Below, piece by piece: positions 49,930 to 59,959 of a stretch of DNA of 64,000 nt; the first letter of the stretch is position 1, and each line of letters begins with the position of its first letter. This DNA is from Olivibacter sitiensis DSM 17696 (GTDB lineage Bacteria > Bacteroidota > Bacteroidia > Sphingobacteriales > Sphingobacteriaceae): assembly GCF_000427965.1 (NCBI RefSeq), contig NZ_ATZA01000005.1:62001-126000 (forward strand), in the 5' to 3' direction. The translations under genes and the position numbers were made by a program. The notes under the pieces are model-generated. The model was not told the origin of the DNA and searched no databases. It was given only the letters and a program-made list of their open reading frames with translations.

Positions 49930-51627
49930 ATGGAAAAATTTGCAACCGTAGATTATATCATATATGTCATCTACTTCTTTCTAGTGGCCGGTTATGGCTA
50001 TTGGATTTATCGAAAGAAAAGCTCAGAAAAGGCCAGTAGCAAGGATTATTTCCTTGCCGAAGGCTCACTCACCTGGTGGGCCATAGGCTCGTCGCTCATT
50101 GCCTCCAACATTTCCGCCGAGCAGTTTATCGGCATGAGTGGCAATGGTTTCACCGTGGGCGTGGCCGTTGCGGCCTACGAATGGATAGCTGCCATAGCCC
50201 TCATCATCGTAGCCGTATGGTTTATCCCTGTCTACCTGAAGAACAAGATATTTACCATGCCGCAGTTCCTGAACAACCGCTACAATGAGACCACCAGCCT
50301 CATTATGGCCGTATTCTGGCTGTTCCTCTATATTTTCGTCAACCTGACATCCATCTTGTTCCTGGGCTCCCTGGCCATAAACAATATGGCGGGCGGCGAA
50401 AGCTTCCACCTCATTGTGGTGGCACTGGCCATTTTTGCCATCGTGATTACACTTGGCGGTATGCGGGTCATAGGGTTTACGGATGTCATCCAGGTAGTTG
50501 TACTCATTATAGGCGGCATCGCCACTACCTATGTGGCGCTGACGCTCGTAAGCGAACATTTCGGTATGGGAAAAGACGTATTGGCAGGTTTCAATAAATT
50601 GTTGAAAGATTCCCCGGACCATTTTGAAATGATTATCGACAAACCTGGCCCCGGCTCCTCCCAGGAGCACATCAACAAATACCTGATGCTGCCGGGCATT
50701 GCCATGTACTTTGCCGGTATCTGGATAGTCAACCTCAACTACTGGGGCTGTAACCAGTACATCACCCAGCGGGCTTTGGGTGCCGACCTGAAAACGGCAC
50801 GTACGGGTATTCTCTTTGCCGGCTTTCTGAAATTGTTCATGCCGGTCATTGTGATGCTCCCCGGTATTGCAGCTTATGTGCTTTACAAAAACGGAGCCTT
50901 GCAGAACGAAATGGCACCCGGCGGCAATTTCAATCCCGACAATGCCTATTCGGCTATCTTGGGCTTCTTGCCAGATGGGCTGAAAGGCCTGTCATTGGCT
51001 GCACTTACCGCTGCCATCGTAGCGTCGTTGGCCGGCAAAGCCAATAGTATTGCTACTATCTTCACACTGGATATCTACAAAAAATACATGGACAAGGGCG
51101 CAAGCGAATCCAAAATGGTATGGGTAGGGAAAATTACCGTTATTGCGTCCATCCTGCTTTCCATCCTATTCACTTGGGACGATATGCTGGGTATTGGGGG
51201 AGCTGGTGGATTTACCTTTATCCAAAAATATACGGGCTTCATCAGCCCCGGGGTATTTGCCATGTTCCTATTGGGCATGTTCTGGAAGCGCACGACCGGT
51301 ACGGCAGCCATATTGGGCCTAATTACCGGCTTTGGTCTATCGGTCTTTTTCAATGAGTTTGCTCCTTCTTTGTTCGGCAACGAAACCTGGATATATACCG
51401 CTTATCCAAATGGTAGAGGCGGATATGAAATTCCTTTTCAGATCTGCATGGGGCTGGCTTTCCTGTTCACCATGATCCTAATGGTTTCCGTTAGCCTATT
51501 GGGTCCAAAGGTAAATCCCAAGGCCTTTGTACTGGATACCAAGATGTTCCGTGTAGAACCATCTGTCATGGTATTGATTGTCATTACCCTTATCTTGGTA
51601 AGTGCCCTTTATGTTAGATTTTGGTAA
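49930..51627 (+). CDS. Sodium/solute symporter (SSS family), likely L-arabinose permease
   Basis: 565 residues with about fourteen hydrophobic segments and no signal peptide. It matches the SSS/SGLT group (SLIASNISAEQFIGMSGNGF, LTAAIVASLAGKANSIATIFTLDI, GLSLAALTAAI). The first helix begins at YIIYVIYFFLVAGYGYW. It should import L-arabinose (or another pentose) with sodium across the inner membrane. Position after araA on the same strand and the AraR box in front of araB suggest co-regulation. Substrate is inferred from context only. Confidence 0.85.
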   Translation: MEKFATVDYIIYVIYFFLVAGYGYWIYRKKSSEKASSKDYFLAEGSLTWWAIGSSLIASNISAEQFIGMSGNGFTVGVAVAAYEWIAAIALIIVAVWFIPVYLKNKIFTMPQFLNNRYNETTSLIMAVFWLFLYIFVNLTSILFLGSLAINNMAGGESFHLIVVALAIFAIVITLGGMRVIGFTDVIQVVVLIIGGIATTYVALTLVSEHFGMGKDVLAGFNKLLKDSPDHFEMIIDKPGPGSSQEHINKYLMLPGIAMYFAGIWIVNLNYWGCNQYITQRALGADLKTARTGILFAGFLKLFMPVIVMLPGIAAYVLYKNGALQNEMAPGGNFNPDNAYSAILGFLPDGLKGLSLAALTAAIVASLAGKANSIATIFTLDIYKKYMDKGASESKMVWVGKITVIASILLSILFTWDDMLGIGGAGGFTFIQKYTGFISPGVFAMFLLGMFWKRTTGTAAILGLITGFGLSVFFNEFAPSLFGNETWIYTAYPNGRGGYEIPFQICMGLAFLFTMILMVSVSLLGPKVNPKAFVLDTKMFRVEPSVMVLIVITLILVSALYVRFW

Positions 51628-51758
51628 TTAACACCGACGACCAATTAAAGGACATGGCCTAACAGATACAGCGGGCTCTTATGAAGATGGTATATGCCCG
51701 TCAATTGGAACCTCAAAGCGAGCATGCATCCACATTAATAATAAGCTCCTTGCCATAG

Positions 51759-51793
51759 AAAAGGCGAAAAGATCGTATTTCTTTTCGCCTTTT
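51759..51793. terminator. Bidirectional rho-independent terminator
   Basis: AAAAGGCGAAAAGA (51759-51772) and TCTTTTCGCCTTTT (51780-51793) are perfect 14-bp complements around a 7-nt loop. A-residues on the 5' side and T-residues on the 3' side let it act from both strands. It lies between the convergent symporter gene (stop 51627) and the talC gene (stop 51814), and so ends both the ara operon and the arabinan PUL. Confidence 0.92.
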
Positions 51794-51813
51794 GCTTTCA
51801 TAGTTCTCCTTGT

Positions 51814-52485
51814 TTACACTACTTGAGCCGCAGCAGCAGCCTTGGCATGGTCTGCCAAAAATTGCTCCAGGCCCTTGTCCGTAAGAGGGTGCTTCAACAG
51901 CCCTAGTATGGCAGATAAAGGCCCTGTCATAACATCTGCCCCAATCTTGGCACATTCGATGATATGCATGTTGTGCCTGATAGATGCCGCCAAAATCTGT
52001 GTTTCATAGCCATAGTTGTCGTATATGGTCCTGATGTCTTCAATCAGCGACAACCCATCCGTGGAAATATCATCCAAACGTCCCACAAATGGAGATACAT
52101 AGGTCGCACCGGCCTTGGCCGCCAGCAATGCTTGTCCAGCGGAGAACACCAAGGTGCAATTGGTACGGATGCCTTGCTCGCTGAAATAACGTATGGCCTT
52201 GATACCATCCTTTATCATGGGTACTTTCACCACGATGTTTTCATGGAGCTCAGCCAATACCAAGCCTTCCTTGACGATGTTCTCATAATCTGTGGCGATC
52301 ACTTCTGCACTCACATCGCCATCTACCAAATCGCAAATAGCTCGGTAGTGCTTTCTTACCGCTTCCTCCCCGCTAATACCTTCCTTGGCCATGAGGGAGG
52401 GATTGGTAGTTACGCCATCCAATACACCCAGATCGTTTGCTATGGCTATCTGTTCGAGATTTGCCGTGTCGATAAAAAATTTCAT
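51814..52485 (-). CDS. Small transaldolase / fructose-6-phosphate aldolase-like (TalC)
   Basis: 223 residues, one TIM barrel. [13 protein letters not shown] and [13 protein letters not shown] are the family's first strands, and the Schiff-base Lys is Lys87 in [17 protein letters not shown]-type phosphate binding is represented by [13 protein letters not shown]. It transfers or cleaves a C3 unit in the non-oxidative pentose phosphate pathway, fitting disposal of D-xylulose 5-phosphate from arabinose. Fsa and TalC cannot be told apart from sequence here. It is the last gene of the minus-strand PUL and overlaps the upstream HAD gene by 4 nt, directly before the terminator. Confidence 0.88.
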   Translation of the reverse strand: MKFFIDTANLEQIAIANDLGVLDGVTTNPSLMAKEGISGEEAVRKHYRAICDLVDGDVSAEVIATDYENIVKEGLVLAELHENIVVKVPMIKDGIKAIRYFSEQGIRTNCTLVFSAGQALLAAKAGATYVSPFVGRLDDISTDGLSLIEDIRTIYDNYGYETQILAASIRHNMHIIECAKIGADVMTGPLSAILGLLKHPLTDKGLEQFLADHAKAAAAAQVV

Positions 52486-53180
52486 AAACTTCCCTTATTT
52501 ATTGTTTCGTCAAAATTTCCTTCCATGATTTCCCGAAGAATGGGATCTGTAAAGTCGGCCACAAATGCCTTCACATTGTCCAACCCGACAAAGTCATCTG
52601 GCCCATGCATGGTCATGACCACTACAGCATCCATGCCCGCCCTCTGGGCAGATAGCACGCCATTGGGATTATCCTCAAATACTAGGCATTCCGCTGGAGG
52701 CAATTGCAGCTTACTGGCGCATTGCAGATAGGTTTCTGGGCTAGGTTTGCTCTCCTTTACCTCATCTGCGCTTACTACCGCATCGATCATAGACCTTATA
52801 TGCAAACCATCCAGCACAAAGTCGATATTTTCCTGTATGGCCGCACTGCCGATCGCTATTTTTATCCGGTGATCCTGAAGAAAGAACAGAAAGTTGTACA
52901 GGCCATCCAGCAACTTCAGATGAGGTTCAAAATTTTTTCTATACCTCTCTTCCTTTTCTTTTTCCAGCGCTCTGATTTCCGAAGGGGAAAATCCCCTATC
53001 TGGCAGTAACCTCTTGAGTACTTCCACGTTCTTGCCGTACATTTCGCGGTTCAGGCGCTCAACGCCGACATCTACACCTAGACATTTATGCAAGGCCTCT
53101 TTCCATCCTTGGATGTGATATTGCATATCGTCTACCATGGTGCCATTCAGGTCAAACAGCACGGCTTTATACTTTTGCAT
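52482..53180 (-). CDS. HAD-superfamily hydrolase, beta-phosphoglucomutase-like
   Basis: 232 residues. Motif I is [12 protein letters not shown], with nucleophile Asp10; the second Asp of the usual DxDGT is Asn12. Motif II is AIGSAA, motif III has Lys in [12 protein letters not shown] and motif IV is VFEDNPNGV. The cap domain (about 17-85) is of the beta-PGM type. It may dephosphorylate a sugar phosphate or salvage side products of the arabinose route. Replacement of the acid/base Asp by Asn may lower activity or shift function. It starts 1 nt after the GH43 stop and overlaps talC by 4 nt. Confidence 0.82.
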   Translation of the reverse strand: MQKYKAVLFDLNGTMVDDMQYHIQGWKEALHKCLGVDVGVERLNREMYGKNVEVLKRLLPDRGFSPSEIRALEKEKEERYRKNFEPHLKLLDGLYNFLFFLQDHRIKIAIGSAAIQENIDFVLDGLHIRSMIDAVVSADEVKESKPSPETYLQCASKLQLPPAECLVFEDNPNGVLSAQRAGMDAVVVMTMHGPDDFVGLDNVKAFVADFTDPILREIMEGNFDETINKGSL

Positions 53181-53181
53181 A

Positions 53182-54153
53182 CTAATGTGAATTTATTCCT
53201 TCCGATGTCATGACGACGCGCTTTATGGAACCGTCCTTGTTATATTTCAGCTCATCGATACATACCGAACGGCGGTAGCTTCCTCCATCAGTATTGATGG
53301 CTCCGTTATGGTAGATGAACAGGTCCTTTCCCTTAAAGGTCACGATAGATTGGTGATTGGTATTGGAATTTCCGGCAATCTCATTGATGACACCTTTAAA
53401 TTCCCAAGGCCCATGTATACTCCTGCTCATAGCATAGGCTATCTTCTCTGGGAACTCGGTAGCATAGGACAGGTAGTACCATCCCTTATGCTTATGTATC
53501 CACGGCGCTTCGGTAAACTTTGGGATATTTATGACTTGAATATCTCCTGCCAGTTCGGTCATGTTATTAGCCAATTTGGCATAATAACAGGCCGTATTGC
53601 CCCAAAATAGATAAGCCTGCCCATCATCGTCAATAATGACCGAGGGGTCTATATCATCCCATGAGATGGCTGTCGCTCTCGTCATTTCGTTTGTTATCAA
53701 TGCTTTGCCAAGCGCGTCCTTAAATGGCCCTTCTGGCCTATCGGCCACAGCTACCCCGATGGCCTTGCCGCCATCTTTGTGTTCGGTAGCGACGTACCAA
53801 TAGAACTTGCCATCCCGTTCTATTACCTGCGAAGCCCAGGCATCGCCCTTGGACCAAGAAAAATCCTTTGTGCTCAAAGGAACGGGATGTTCCGTCCATG
53901 TTTTGAGATCGGTCGTGGAGAAGACCAACCATTCATGCATTTCATAAAAGTGCTTGCTTTTTGGTGCCTCATCATGGCCGGCATAAACGTACAATTTCTC
54001 CCCTACCACCAAGCCCGCAGGGTCCGCCGTGTACTTATGAGTGATAATGGGGTTGCCTTTAGCCATAAAGGTCGTATCCTGTGCATTCGCAAAGTCCGCT
54101 TGGGTATGCAGTATAGCCAAAAGGGACAATTGGATTAGCGCTCTCATGTTCAT
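53182..54153 (-). CDS. GH43-family glycosidase, secreted
   Basis: 323 residues with a signal peptide (LSLLAILHTQADFANAQ). One GH43 propeller with all three acids: Asp in KYTADPAGLV (base), Asp in WDDIDPSVI (modulator) and Glu in KFTEAPWIH (acid). The sequence resembles exo-acting alpha-L-arabinofuranosidase or beta-xylosidase members of GH43. It starts 3 nt after the aldose epimerase stop and 1 nt before the HAD gene. It probably trims arabino-oligosaccharides in the periplasm. The exact linkage is not readable. Confidence 0.87.
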   Translation of the reverse strand: MNMRALIQLSLLAILHTQADFANAQDTTFMAKGNPIITHKYTADPAGLVVGEKLYVYAGHDEAPKSKHFYEMHEWLVFSTTDLKTWTEHPVPLSTKDFSWSKGDAWASQVIERDGKFYWYVATEHKDGGKAIGVAVADRPEGPFKDALGKALITNEMTRATAISWDDIDPSVIIDDDGQAYLFWGNTACYYAKLANNMTELAGDIQVINIPKFTEAPWIHKHKGWYYLSYATEFPEKIAYAMSRSIHGPWEFKGVINEIAGNSNTNHQSIVTFKGKDLFIYHNGAINTDGGSYRRSVCIDELKYNKDGSIKRVVMTSEGINSH

Positions 54154-54156
54154 TGT

Positions 54157-55317
54157 CTATTTTACCGTAAAGTGATAGGAAGTTTTCGTTCTGTATTTTT
54201 CTCCCGCCTTCAGCACGGTACTCGGAAATTCGGGCCTGTTGGGGGAATCTGGAAAATGTTGGGTCTCCAAACAAAGAGCCGTGCGATAATCGTAATCCTT
54301 TCCGCCCTTTCCATGATGATCACCGCCTTTCATAAAATTGCCCGAATAGAACTGTACACCTGGCTGATCGGTATAGACTTCCATGAAAATTCCGGTCTCT
54401 GCGCTGTACAGGGAAGCGATCTTTCCATAGCCTTCTTTCTTGTTCAGGACATAGTTATGGTCGTATCCTCCACCCAATTTCAGTTGCTCCTCTTCATTTC
54501 CTATACGCTCACCCACCTTGGTCGCGTTCTTGAAATCAAAAGCCGTACCCTCTACAGGCATCAGTTCACCCGTTGGGATCAGCGTGCTGTCCACCGATGT
54601 TATCGCATCGGCATCGATCTGCAATTCATGCGATAGGATGTCTCCATTTCCCGCTCCATTGAGGTTAAAAAAGCTGTGGTTGGTAAGGTTTGCAACGGTG
54701 TTCTTGTCCGAAGTAGCCTCATAGGAGATCTCAATACTGTTATTGTCGGTCAATCTATAGGTGATTGTAGCCGTTAATGTACCTGGATATCCGGCTTCGC
54801 CGTCAACAGAAATGTAAGTAAGTTTCACCGTTTGACTATCGACTTGCTGTGCATCGAATACTTTAGTATGGAACCCATCCTTTCCGCCATGCAAGCTATT
54901 GCTGCCGTCATTTTGCTGCAACTGATAGGTTTGTCCATCCAATGAAAAAGCACCATCCTTGATCCTATTGCCATAGCGTCCTATGGTACTACCGTAGAAG
55001 GTGGTCGGATTTTTCAGGTATTCGTTTATATTATCGTGACCTAGTACCACGTCAGTGAGCTGGCCATTTTTGTCGGGAACCAACAGTTGTACTAAGCGAG
55101 CACCAAAATTGGTAATAGCCGCACTCACGCCATCCTTGTTTTTCAGATAGTAAATTCCAATTTGCTTTCCTTCATGTTCTTGATTGAAGTTACCAAGTTT
55201 AAAATCCACCGAATCCGCCTTGTCTAGCTCGGCAGATCCCTGTTTTCCCGCGGGGCTGCCACACGCTGCGACTCCTACAACAAGAAGACCAGCAGTCAAT
55301 TTTCCCAAGTTCATCAT
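54157..55317 (-). CDS. galM: Aldose 1-epimerase, lipoprotein
   Basis: 386 residues. The lipobox VAAC gives a lipid at Cys19, so it is anchored in the periplasm or outer membrane. GalM fold with the catalytic residues in NSLHGGKDGF (His), ANLTNHSFFNL (His) and ALCLETQHFPDSPNRP (Glu). It interconverts sugar anomers. Together with GH43/GH51 enzymes it would equilibrate anomers of L-arabinose released outside the cytoplasm so that uptake is fast. It is between two GH43 genes in the minus-strand unit (29 nt after the first). Confidence 0.9.
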   Translation of the reverse strand: MMNLGKLTAGLLVVGVAACGSPAGKQGSAELDKADSVDFKLGNFNQEHEGKQIGIYYLKNKDGVSAAITNFGARLVQLLVPDKNGQLTDVVLGHDNINEYLKNPTTFYGSTIGRYGNRIKDGAFSLDGQTYQLQQNDGSNSLHGGKDGFHTKVFDAQQVDSQTVKLTYISVDGEAGYPGTLTATITYRLTDNNSIEISYEATSDKNTVANLTNHSFFNLNGAGNGDILSHELQIDADAITSVDSTLIPTGELMPVEGTAFDFKNATKVGERIGNEEEQLKLGGGYDHNYVLNKKEGYGKIASLYSAETGIFMEVYTDQPGVQFYSGNFMKGGDHHGKGGKDYDYRTALCLETQHFPDSPNRPEFPSTVLKAGEKYRTKTSYHFTVK

Positions 55318-55345
55318 ATAAGTTTTAATTTATCAGCAATATTAA

Positions 55346-56353
55346 TCAATTAATTTCTGGCCAGCCACTTTTATTCCATGATAACTCGCTCAACCGCAGC
55401 TTGGGCTTGCCGTTGTCATTGCCATCGTAGGCATGAAACAGGATATAGTCTACACCCTTTATGTTCACCACGGCATTGTGTCCAACACCGTGCCAACGCT
55501 CGTCACCCTGCAACAATAACTTGCCACCTCCCCTTGCCATATCCACCCCACGTTCGTCTACGTAAGGTCCTTCCGCGACCTTGGAACGCCCTACGATCAT
55601 CTTATAGGTGCTTTCCTTACCCTTGCAACAGTAATCGATGGATGCAAATAGATAAAAGTACCCTTCATGTCTATAAATAAACGGTGCTTCTATGGCATTG
55701 CCACCCGCATCTACCGGGTTGTTCTCTATGGCCAATGGGTTAGGCAAGGCCGGATCTTTCTTTCTACTGGCTATGGTTTTCAAAGGGTGCTTTAAGGTAT
55801 CGGCCACCGCTAAGGCATCTTGGCGAAGCTTTACTAATTGCAGGCCTCCCCAAAAAGATCCGAAAACCAAATAAGGGTTGCCCCCTTCGTCCAGCACCAT
55901 GTTTGGGTCTATGGCATTCCAATTAGTGACACCTGGAAACGACTGGATAATAAGCCCATGGTCTTCCCAATGAAAGTTGGGATCGTCCCTGTCCAAAGTA
56001 ATATTGGTGGCCAGTCCTATACAGGAGGTGTTTTTCCCAAAAGCCGATACCGAATAGAACAAATAGTACCTCCCTTGATAATAACTGATATCGGGAGCCC
56101 AGATATGCCCTTTGAAGCTCGGTATCTGCTCTTTGGCCCAAAGCGGTGGCTCGGAAAACACAGCAGGCTCGGCTTGCCAGTTCTTCAAATCATCGGAACG
56201 CCATACACTGATCCCGTTGCCGGTAGAAAAAAGGTAATATTTTCCATCCACCTCTTGGAGAACGGGGTCATGTACCACAATGTCTTGCTCCTGAGCAAAC
56301 GATGTGGTGCCAACGATAACAGCCAATAAACCAAAGACCAGTGCGCGCATCAT
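55346..56353 (-). CDS. GH43 arabinanase-like enzyme, secreted
   Basis: 335 residues with a signal peptide (VIVGTTSFAQ). Propeller with Asp in VVHDPVLQ (base), Asp in NAIDPNMV (modulator) and Glu in AIEAPFIY (acid). The blade patterns GHIWAPDISYYQGRYYLFYSVSAF and FASIDYCCKG are typical of alpha-1,5-arabinanase-type GH43 (subfamily 5-like). Short single-domain form, so periplasmic processing of arabinan oligosaccharides is likely. It starts directly where the upstream GH51 gene stops, so translation is tightly linked. Confidence 0.88.
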   Translation of the reverse strand: MMRALVFGLLAVIVGTTSFAQEQDIVVHDPVLQEVDGKYYLFSTGNGISVWRSDDLKNWQAEPAVFSEPPLWAKEQIPSFKGHIWAPDISYYQGRYYLFYSVSAFGKNTSCIGLATNITLDRDDPNFHWEDHGLIIQSFPGVTNWNAIDPNMVLDEGGNPYLVFGSFWGGLQLVKLRQDALAVADTLKHPLKTIASRKKDPALPNPLAIENNPVDAGGNAIEAPFIYRHEGYFYLFASIDYCCKGKESTYKMIVGRSKVAEGPYVDERGVDMARGGGKLLLQGDERWHGVGHNAVVNIKGVDYILFHAYDGNDNGKPKLRLSELSWNKSGWPEIN

Positions 56354-58342
56354 CTATCTTGCTTTGATTCGGTATACATGAAACGAATAGGGTTGCATAC
56401 CTATATCCTTTTGCAGGGCCGCTATGGCCATGTTCTGCTCTCGAGGGCTTACTTTCTTAGGCTCATCCAAGGTGTTGCCGACGTCCAGGTCATCGGCATG
56501 CAGTACCTGAACCGATACCGATTTTTGCCACTTGCCTCCTTTTCCCAAATCAAGCTTGATGTGTTGTTCTTTATTGGAGTGATTGACTACCTTAATGATC
56601 AGCTCTTTCGCTTTGCTATCCCACATGGCAGAAGCATATAGGCTATCCTTGCCTACCAGTGGTGCGCCATCTTTCGTGAGTGGCACTATCTTATCGCCCT
56701 TGTTGGTCGAGTACAATTGCTGCACATAATAGTTTGGTGTGCCATAGGAACGGAGATTATCTACCCATATGAGATCTGGGCTCCACTGCCAGCCATCGAC
56801 ATGGGCAAAAAGCGGTGCATAGGAGGCCATGGCCACCACATCCGCATTGCGATCTATACCCGTGAGAAATGCGGCTTCTGCCACCGCAGCACGCCAAGTG
56901 TTCTTGTTACCATTGCTGGCAATCTTATCGGTATGTGCGGCATATTCCCCCGCAAATATCTTGCTCCCTTGGCGATCGTAGTGGTCATAGCGGGCCGCGC
57001 TTTTCAAAAACCATTCCGGATTACGGTAAAAATGTTCGTCGATGACATCGATTTTCATGGACCTCAACTGCTTGTCCAAAAATTCGAAGCGCTCCCCGTC
57101 GGGATCAGTACCCGAGCTAGCAATGATCTGGATATCGGGATATTTCGTTTTGATGGCCTTCTGAAAAATGGCCAAGCGTTCGATGTACTGCGGCCCCCAA
57201 TTTTCGTTCCCCACGCCCAGCATCTTGAGATGAAAGGGTTCGGGATGGCCCATTTCGGCCCTTAGCTTACCCCAAGCGGTAGAAAGGTCGCCATTGGCAA
57301 ATTCGATCAGGTCCAATGCGTCCTGCACATATTCGTCCAAATCTTCCAAAGGCACCAATTCGGCCGTATTGAACTGACAGGCCATCCCGCAGTTGAGGAT
57401 GGGCAATGGCTGTGCACCGATATCCTCGGCCAACTGGAAATATTCGAAGAAACCCAGTCCGAAACTCTGAAAATAGTCGGGTGTCAGCTTATGCTTAAAC
57501 TCGGTATTCCACCGATTGATGATCAGCTGACGGTCTTCTACGGGGCCTACGGTCTTTTTCCACTGAAAGCGATTGGCCAAGTCGCGCCCTTCTACGATAC
57601 AGCCGCCAGGAAAGCGTATAAACTCAGGCTTTAAGTCAGCCAAGAGCTGCACCATATCTGCCCGCAAACCTCCCGGCCTATTCTTCCAGGTATCTTCGGG
57701 AAACAAGGAAATCATATCCATATCTACTTTTCCCTTGCCTACTATCCATAATCGAAAATGCCCTTTTGCTTCTGTGGCGGTAGCCGTCAAACTGGCATTG
57801 ATTTTTTGCCACTGCCCTGCGGTAGCACCAATCGGGACTTCCTGCGTACCTATTACCCTACCTGTGGTATCGAGCAATTCCAGCGTTAGTTTAATGTCTG
57901 TACCGTCTGTGCGATAGAAAGACGAAAAATCGTACCTCAGCCCCTTCTTGATACCCATGCCCCGAAAACCTTCGTTCTCCAAACCTACCTTGTTCGCTTC
58001 GGCATTTCCGGTATATACACTGATATATCGGGGATTTCGCTCGTATTGCTTCCCGCTCCTGTTGACCACCAGCACATCGCCTTCGGCCACGCCTTTTCCC
58101 AGTTTTTTCCATCCCATCAGGGGCTCGGTAAATTCAAAGGAACGGTTCTTTACTAGCTCGGCATATATGCCACCATCGGCTCCCATATTGATATCCTCAA
58201 AAAATACGCCCCAAAGCTTGTCGGAAACATCCGCCTTTGCGTTTGCCAAGTCTACCTTGAGTGTTTTTACTTCCTGGGCCGTGCCCATAGATACGAGCGA
58301 GATGAGTCCAAGTATACTGCATTTTATGTGTTTTGCAATCAT
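56354..58342 (-). CDS. GH51 alpha-L-arabinofuranosidase, long form, secreted
   Basis: 662 residues with a signal peptide (LISLVSMGTAQ). Domain order: short N-terminal strand region, CBM4-like insertion (about 70-215), TIM barrel (about 220-500), C-terminal beta domain. Acid/base Glu380 (GVGNENWG) and nucleophile Glu436 (VIDEHFYR). The MGADGGIYAELVKNRSFEF region marks the plant/actinobacterial-type long GH51 class. It removes terminal alpha-L-arabinofuranosyl residues. Second of two GH51 genes in tandem, 18 nt after the first; they differ strongly in length and sequence, so they are not a recent duplication. Confidence 0.92.
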   Translation of the reverse strand: MIAKHIKCSILGLISLVSMGTAQEVKTLKVDLANAKADVSDKLWGVFFEDINMGADGGIYAELVKNRSFEFTEPLMGWKKLGKGVAEGDVLVVNRSGKQYERNPRYISVYTGNAEANKVGLENEGFRGMGIKKGLRYDFSSFYRTDGTDIKLTLELLDTTGRVIGTQEVPIGATAGQWQKINASLTATATEAKGHFRLWIVGKGKVDMDMISLFPEDTWKNRPGGLRADMVQLLADLKPEFIRFPGGCIVEGRDLANRFQWKKTVGPVEDRQLIINRWNTEFKHKLTPDYFQSFGLGFFEYFQLAEDIGAQPLPILNCGMACQFNTAELVPLEDLDEYVQDALDLIEFANGDLSTAWGKLRAEMGHPEPFHLKMLGVGNENWGPQYIERLAIFQKAIKTKYPDIQIIASSGTDPDGERFEFLDKQLRSMKIDVIDEHFYRNPEWFLKSAARYDHYDRQGSKIFAGEYAAHTDKIASNGNKNTWRAAVAEAAFLTGIDRNADVVAMASYAPLFAHVDGWQWSPDLIWVDNLRSYGTPNYYVQQLYSTNKGDKIVPLTKDGAPLVGKDSLYASAMWDSKAKELIIKVVNHSNKEQHIKLDLGKGGKWQKSVSVQVLHADDLDVGNTLDEPKKVSPREQNMAIAALQKDIGMQPYSFHVYRIKAR

Positions 58343-58360
58343 GATATAAAATCTAAACCA

Positions 58361-59905
58361 TTAATTCAATTCTAGCACCACTACGGAAAAAGGGGGTAAG
58401 GTAAGACTTAGCTGTCCACTGTTTACCTCCAGATCTTTTAGGATCGATGGTTGAATCAGGTCGGGTTTGTCAAAAGAATTGTAGTCCCTCAAGTTATCCG
58501 AGCGGAGAATCCGCGCCTGTGCCAATTTAAGGTCTTTTCTTCCCAAATCGATATCGACTTTATTGGACTTGGTATCGTCTATGTTTACCAAAGATATATG
58601 AAGCTTGCCTTCCTTATCCAAAGAGGCCGAAGAGGATACGGCAGGTAGCTTTTCCTCCCCGTAGACAAAATCGACCGATTCGATCTTTACCGGAATTAGC
58701 TTGGCATCCTGATGTACCTTGTACATCTCCATGACATGGTAAGTTGGTGTCAATAGCATCCTGTCCTTTTCCGTCAAGATGACGGCTTGCAAAACGTTGA
58801 CCGTTTGGGCCAGGTTGGCCATGCGCACGCGCTCAGCATGGTTGTTGAATACGTTGAGGGTGACACCGGCAATCATGGCATCGCGCATGGTATTCTGCTG
58901 ATAAAGAAACCCGGGATTGGTTCCTTCCTCCACTTCATACCATCCTCCCCACTCGTCCACCACCAGGGCTATTCGCTTCTGCGGATCGTATTTATCCATA
59001 ATAGCACTGTGCTTGGCCACCAGCTCTTCCATACGCCAGGCCGATTTCATAGTCTTGAAATACTCTTCATCGGAATATTTGGTGGCCGAACCTTTCTTGT
59101 TCCATTGCACGTTGGCATAGTGGTGCAAGGCTACGCCCGACACCAAGTTCTTGGGAATTTTCTTCATCAAGGTTTCCGTCCAGTTGTAGTCGTCCACATT
59201 CGCCCCTGAAGCTATGCGGAAAAGTCCACCCGAGTTATCCCAATCGGCCATGAACGTAGCATACTTGCGGTACAGGTCGGCATAGTACTCAGGCAGCATG
59301 TTACCCCCGCAGCCCCAAGCTTCGTTGCCCACTCCCCAGAATTTCACCTTCCAGGGTTTGTCCCGTCCATTTTCCCTGCGGAGATCGGACATGGGGCTCT
59401 TGCCATCAAAATTGACGTATTGTACCCAGTCTGCCAGTTCCTGTACCTCACCGCTCCCGATATTGCCGGCCAGATAGGGCTCGGTACCCAATAGCTCGCA
59501 CATGTTCAGAAAGTCGTGCGTACCAAAACTGTTGTCCTCGGTGACGCCGCCCCACCAGTTGTTGACGATGCTAGGCCGCTCGGCCTTGGGGCCTATGCCA
59601 TCTTTCCAGTGGTAAGTATCGGCAAAACAGCCTCCCGGCCATCTCAAGTTGGGGATATTTAATTTTTTCAGGGCCTCTATGACGTCATTCCTTACGCCGT
59701 TGGTATGGGCTACGGTTTTGTTATCTTCCCCCACATAGATGCCATCGTAAATACAACGACCCAGGTGCTCGGCAAAATGGCCATAAATGTGCTTGCTGAT
59801 GATAACCTCAGCGCTATCTACACCTAACGTGACCTTGGACTGGCCCAGAGAGATACCCCAACAAAAGAAGAATTGAAAGAGTAGAAACAATGATAATTTA
59901 TGCAT
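58361..59905 (-). CDS. GH51 alpha-L-arabinofuranosidase, short form, secreted
   Basis: 514 residues with a signal peptide (QFFFCWGISLGQ). TIM barrel from about 35 with LRWPGGCFADTYHWKDGIGP, acid/base Glu195 (GVGNEAWGCGG) and nucleophile Glu318 (LVVDEWGGWYE), then a C-terminal beta-sandwich. This is the classical bacterial AbfA length. First gene downstream of the internal AraR box (59979-59999), in a minus-strand unit GH51-GH51-GH43-galM-GH43-HAD-talC. It likely removes alpha-1,2/1,3 or 1,5-linked arabinose from arabinan oligosaccharides. Confidence 0.93.
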   Translation of the reverse strand: MHKLSLFLLFQFFFCWGISLGQSKVTLGVDSAEVIISKHIYGHFAEHLGRCIYDGIYVGEDNKTVAHTNGVRNDVIEALKKLNIPNLRWPGGCFADTYHWKDGIGPKAERPSIVNNWWGGVTEDNSFGTHDFLNMCELLGTEPYLAGNIGSGEVQELADWVQYVNFDGKSPMSDLRRENGRDKPWKVKFWGVGNEAWGCGGNMLPEYYADLYRKYATFMADWDNSGGLFRIASGANVDDYNWTETLMKKIPKNLVSGVALHHYANVQWNKKGSATKYSDEEYFKTMKSAWRMEELVAKHSAIMDKYDPQKRIALVVDEWGGWYEVEEGTNPGFLYQQNTMRDAMIAGVTLNVFNNHAERVRMANLAQTVNVLQAVILTEKDRMLLTPTYHVMEMYKVHQDAKLIPVKIESVDFVYGEEKLPAVSSSASLDKEGKLHISLVNIDDTKSNKVDIDLGRKDLKLAQARILRSDNLRDYNSFDKPDLIQPSILKDLEVNSGQLSLTLPPFSVVVLELN

Positions 59906-59923
59906 AATTGGATAATTTTAACT

Positions 59924-59959
59924 TGGCCACAAAATCCTCGTACAAGGACATCGTGGCCA
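59924..59959 (-). repeat. Nested inverted repeat in the GH51 leader
   Basis: TGGCCAC (59924-59930) and GTGGCCA (59953-59959) are perfect complements with an inner pair TCCT/AGGA. It lies between the proposed -7 element and the GH51 start, so the 5' leader could fold. The start of transcription would be close to the right arm; the effect is unknown. Confidence 0.4.
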
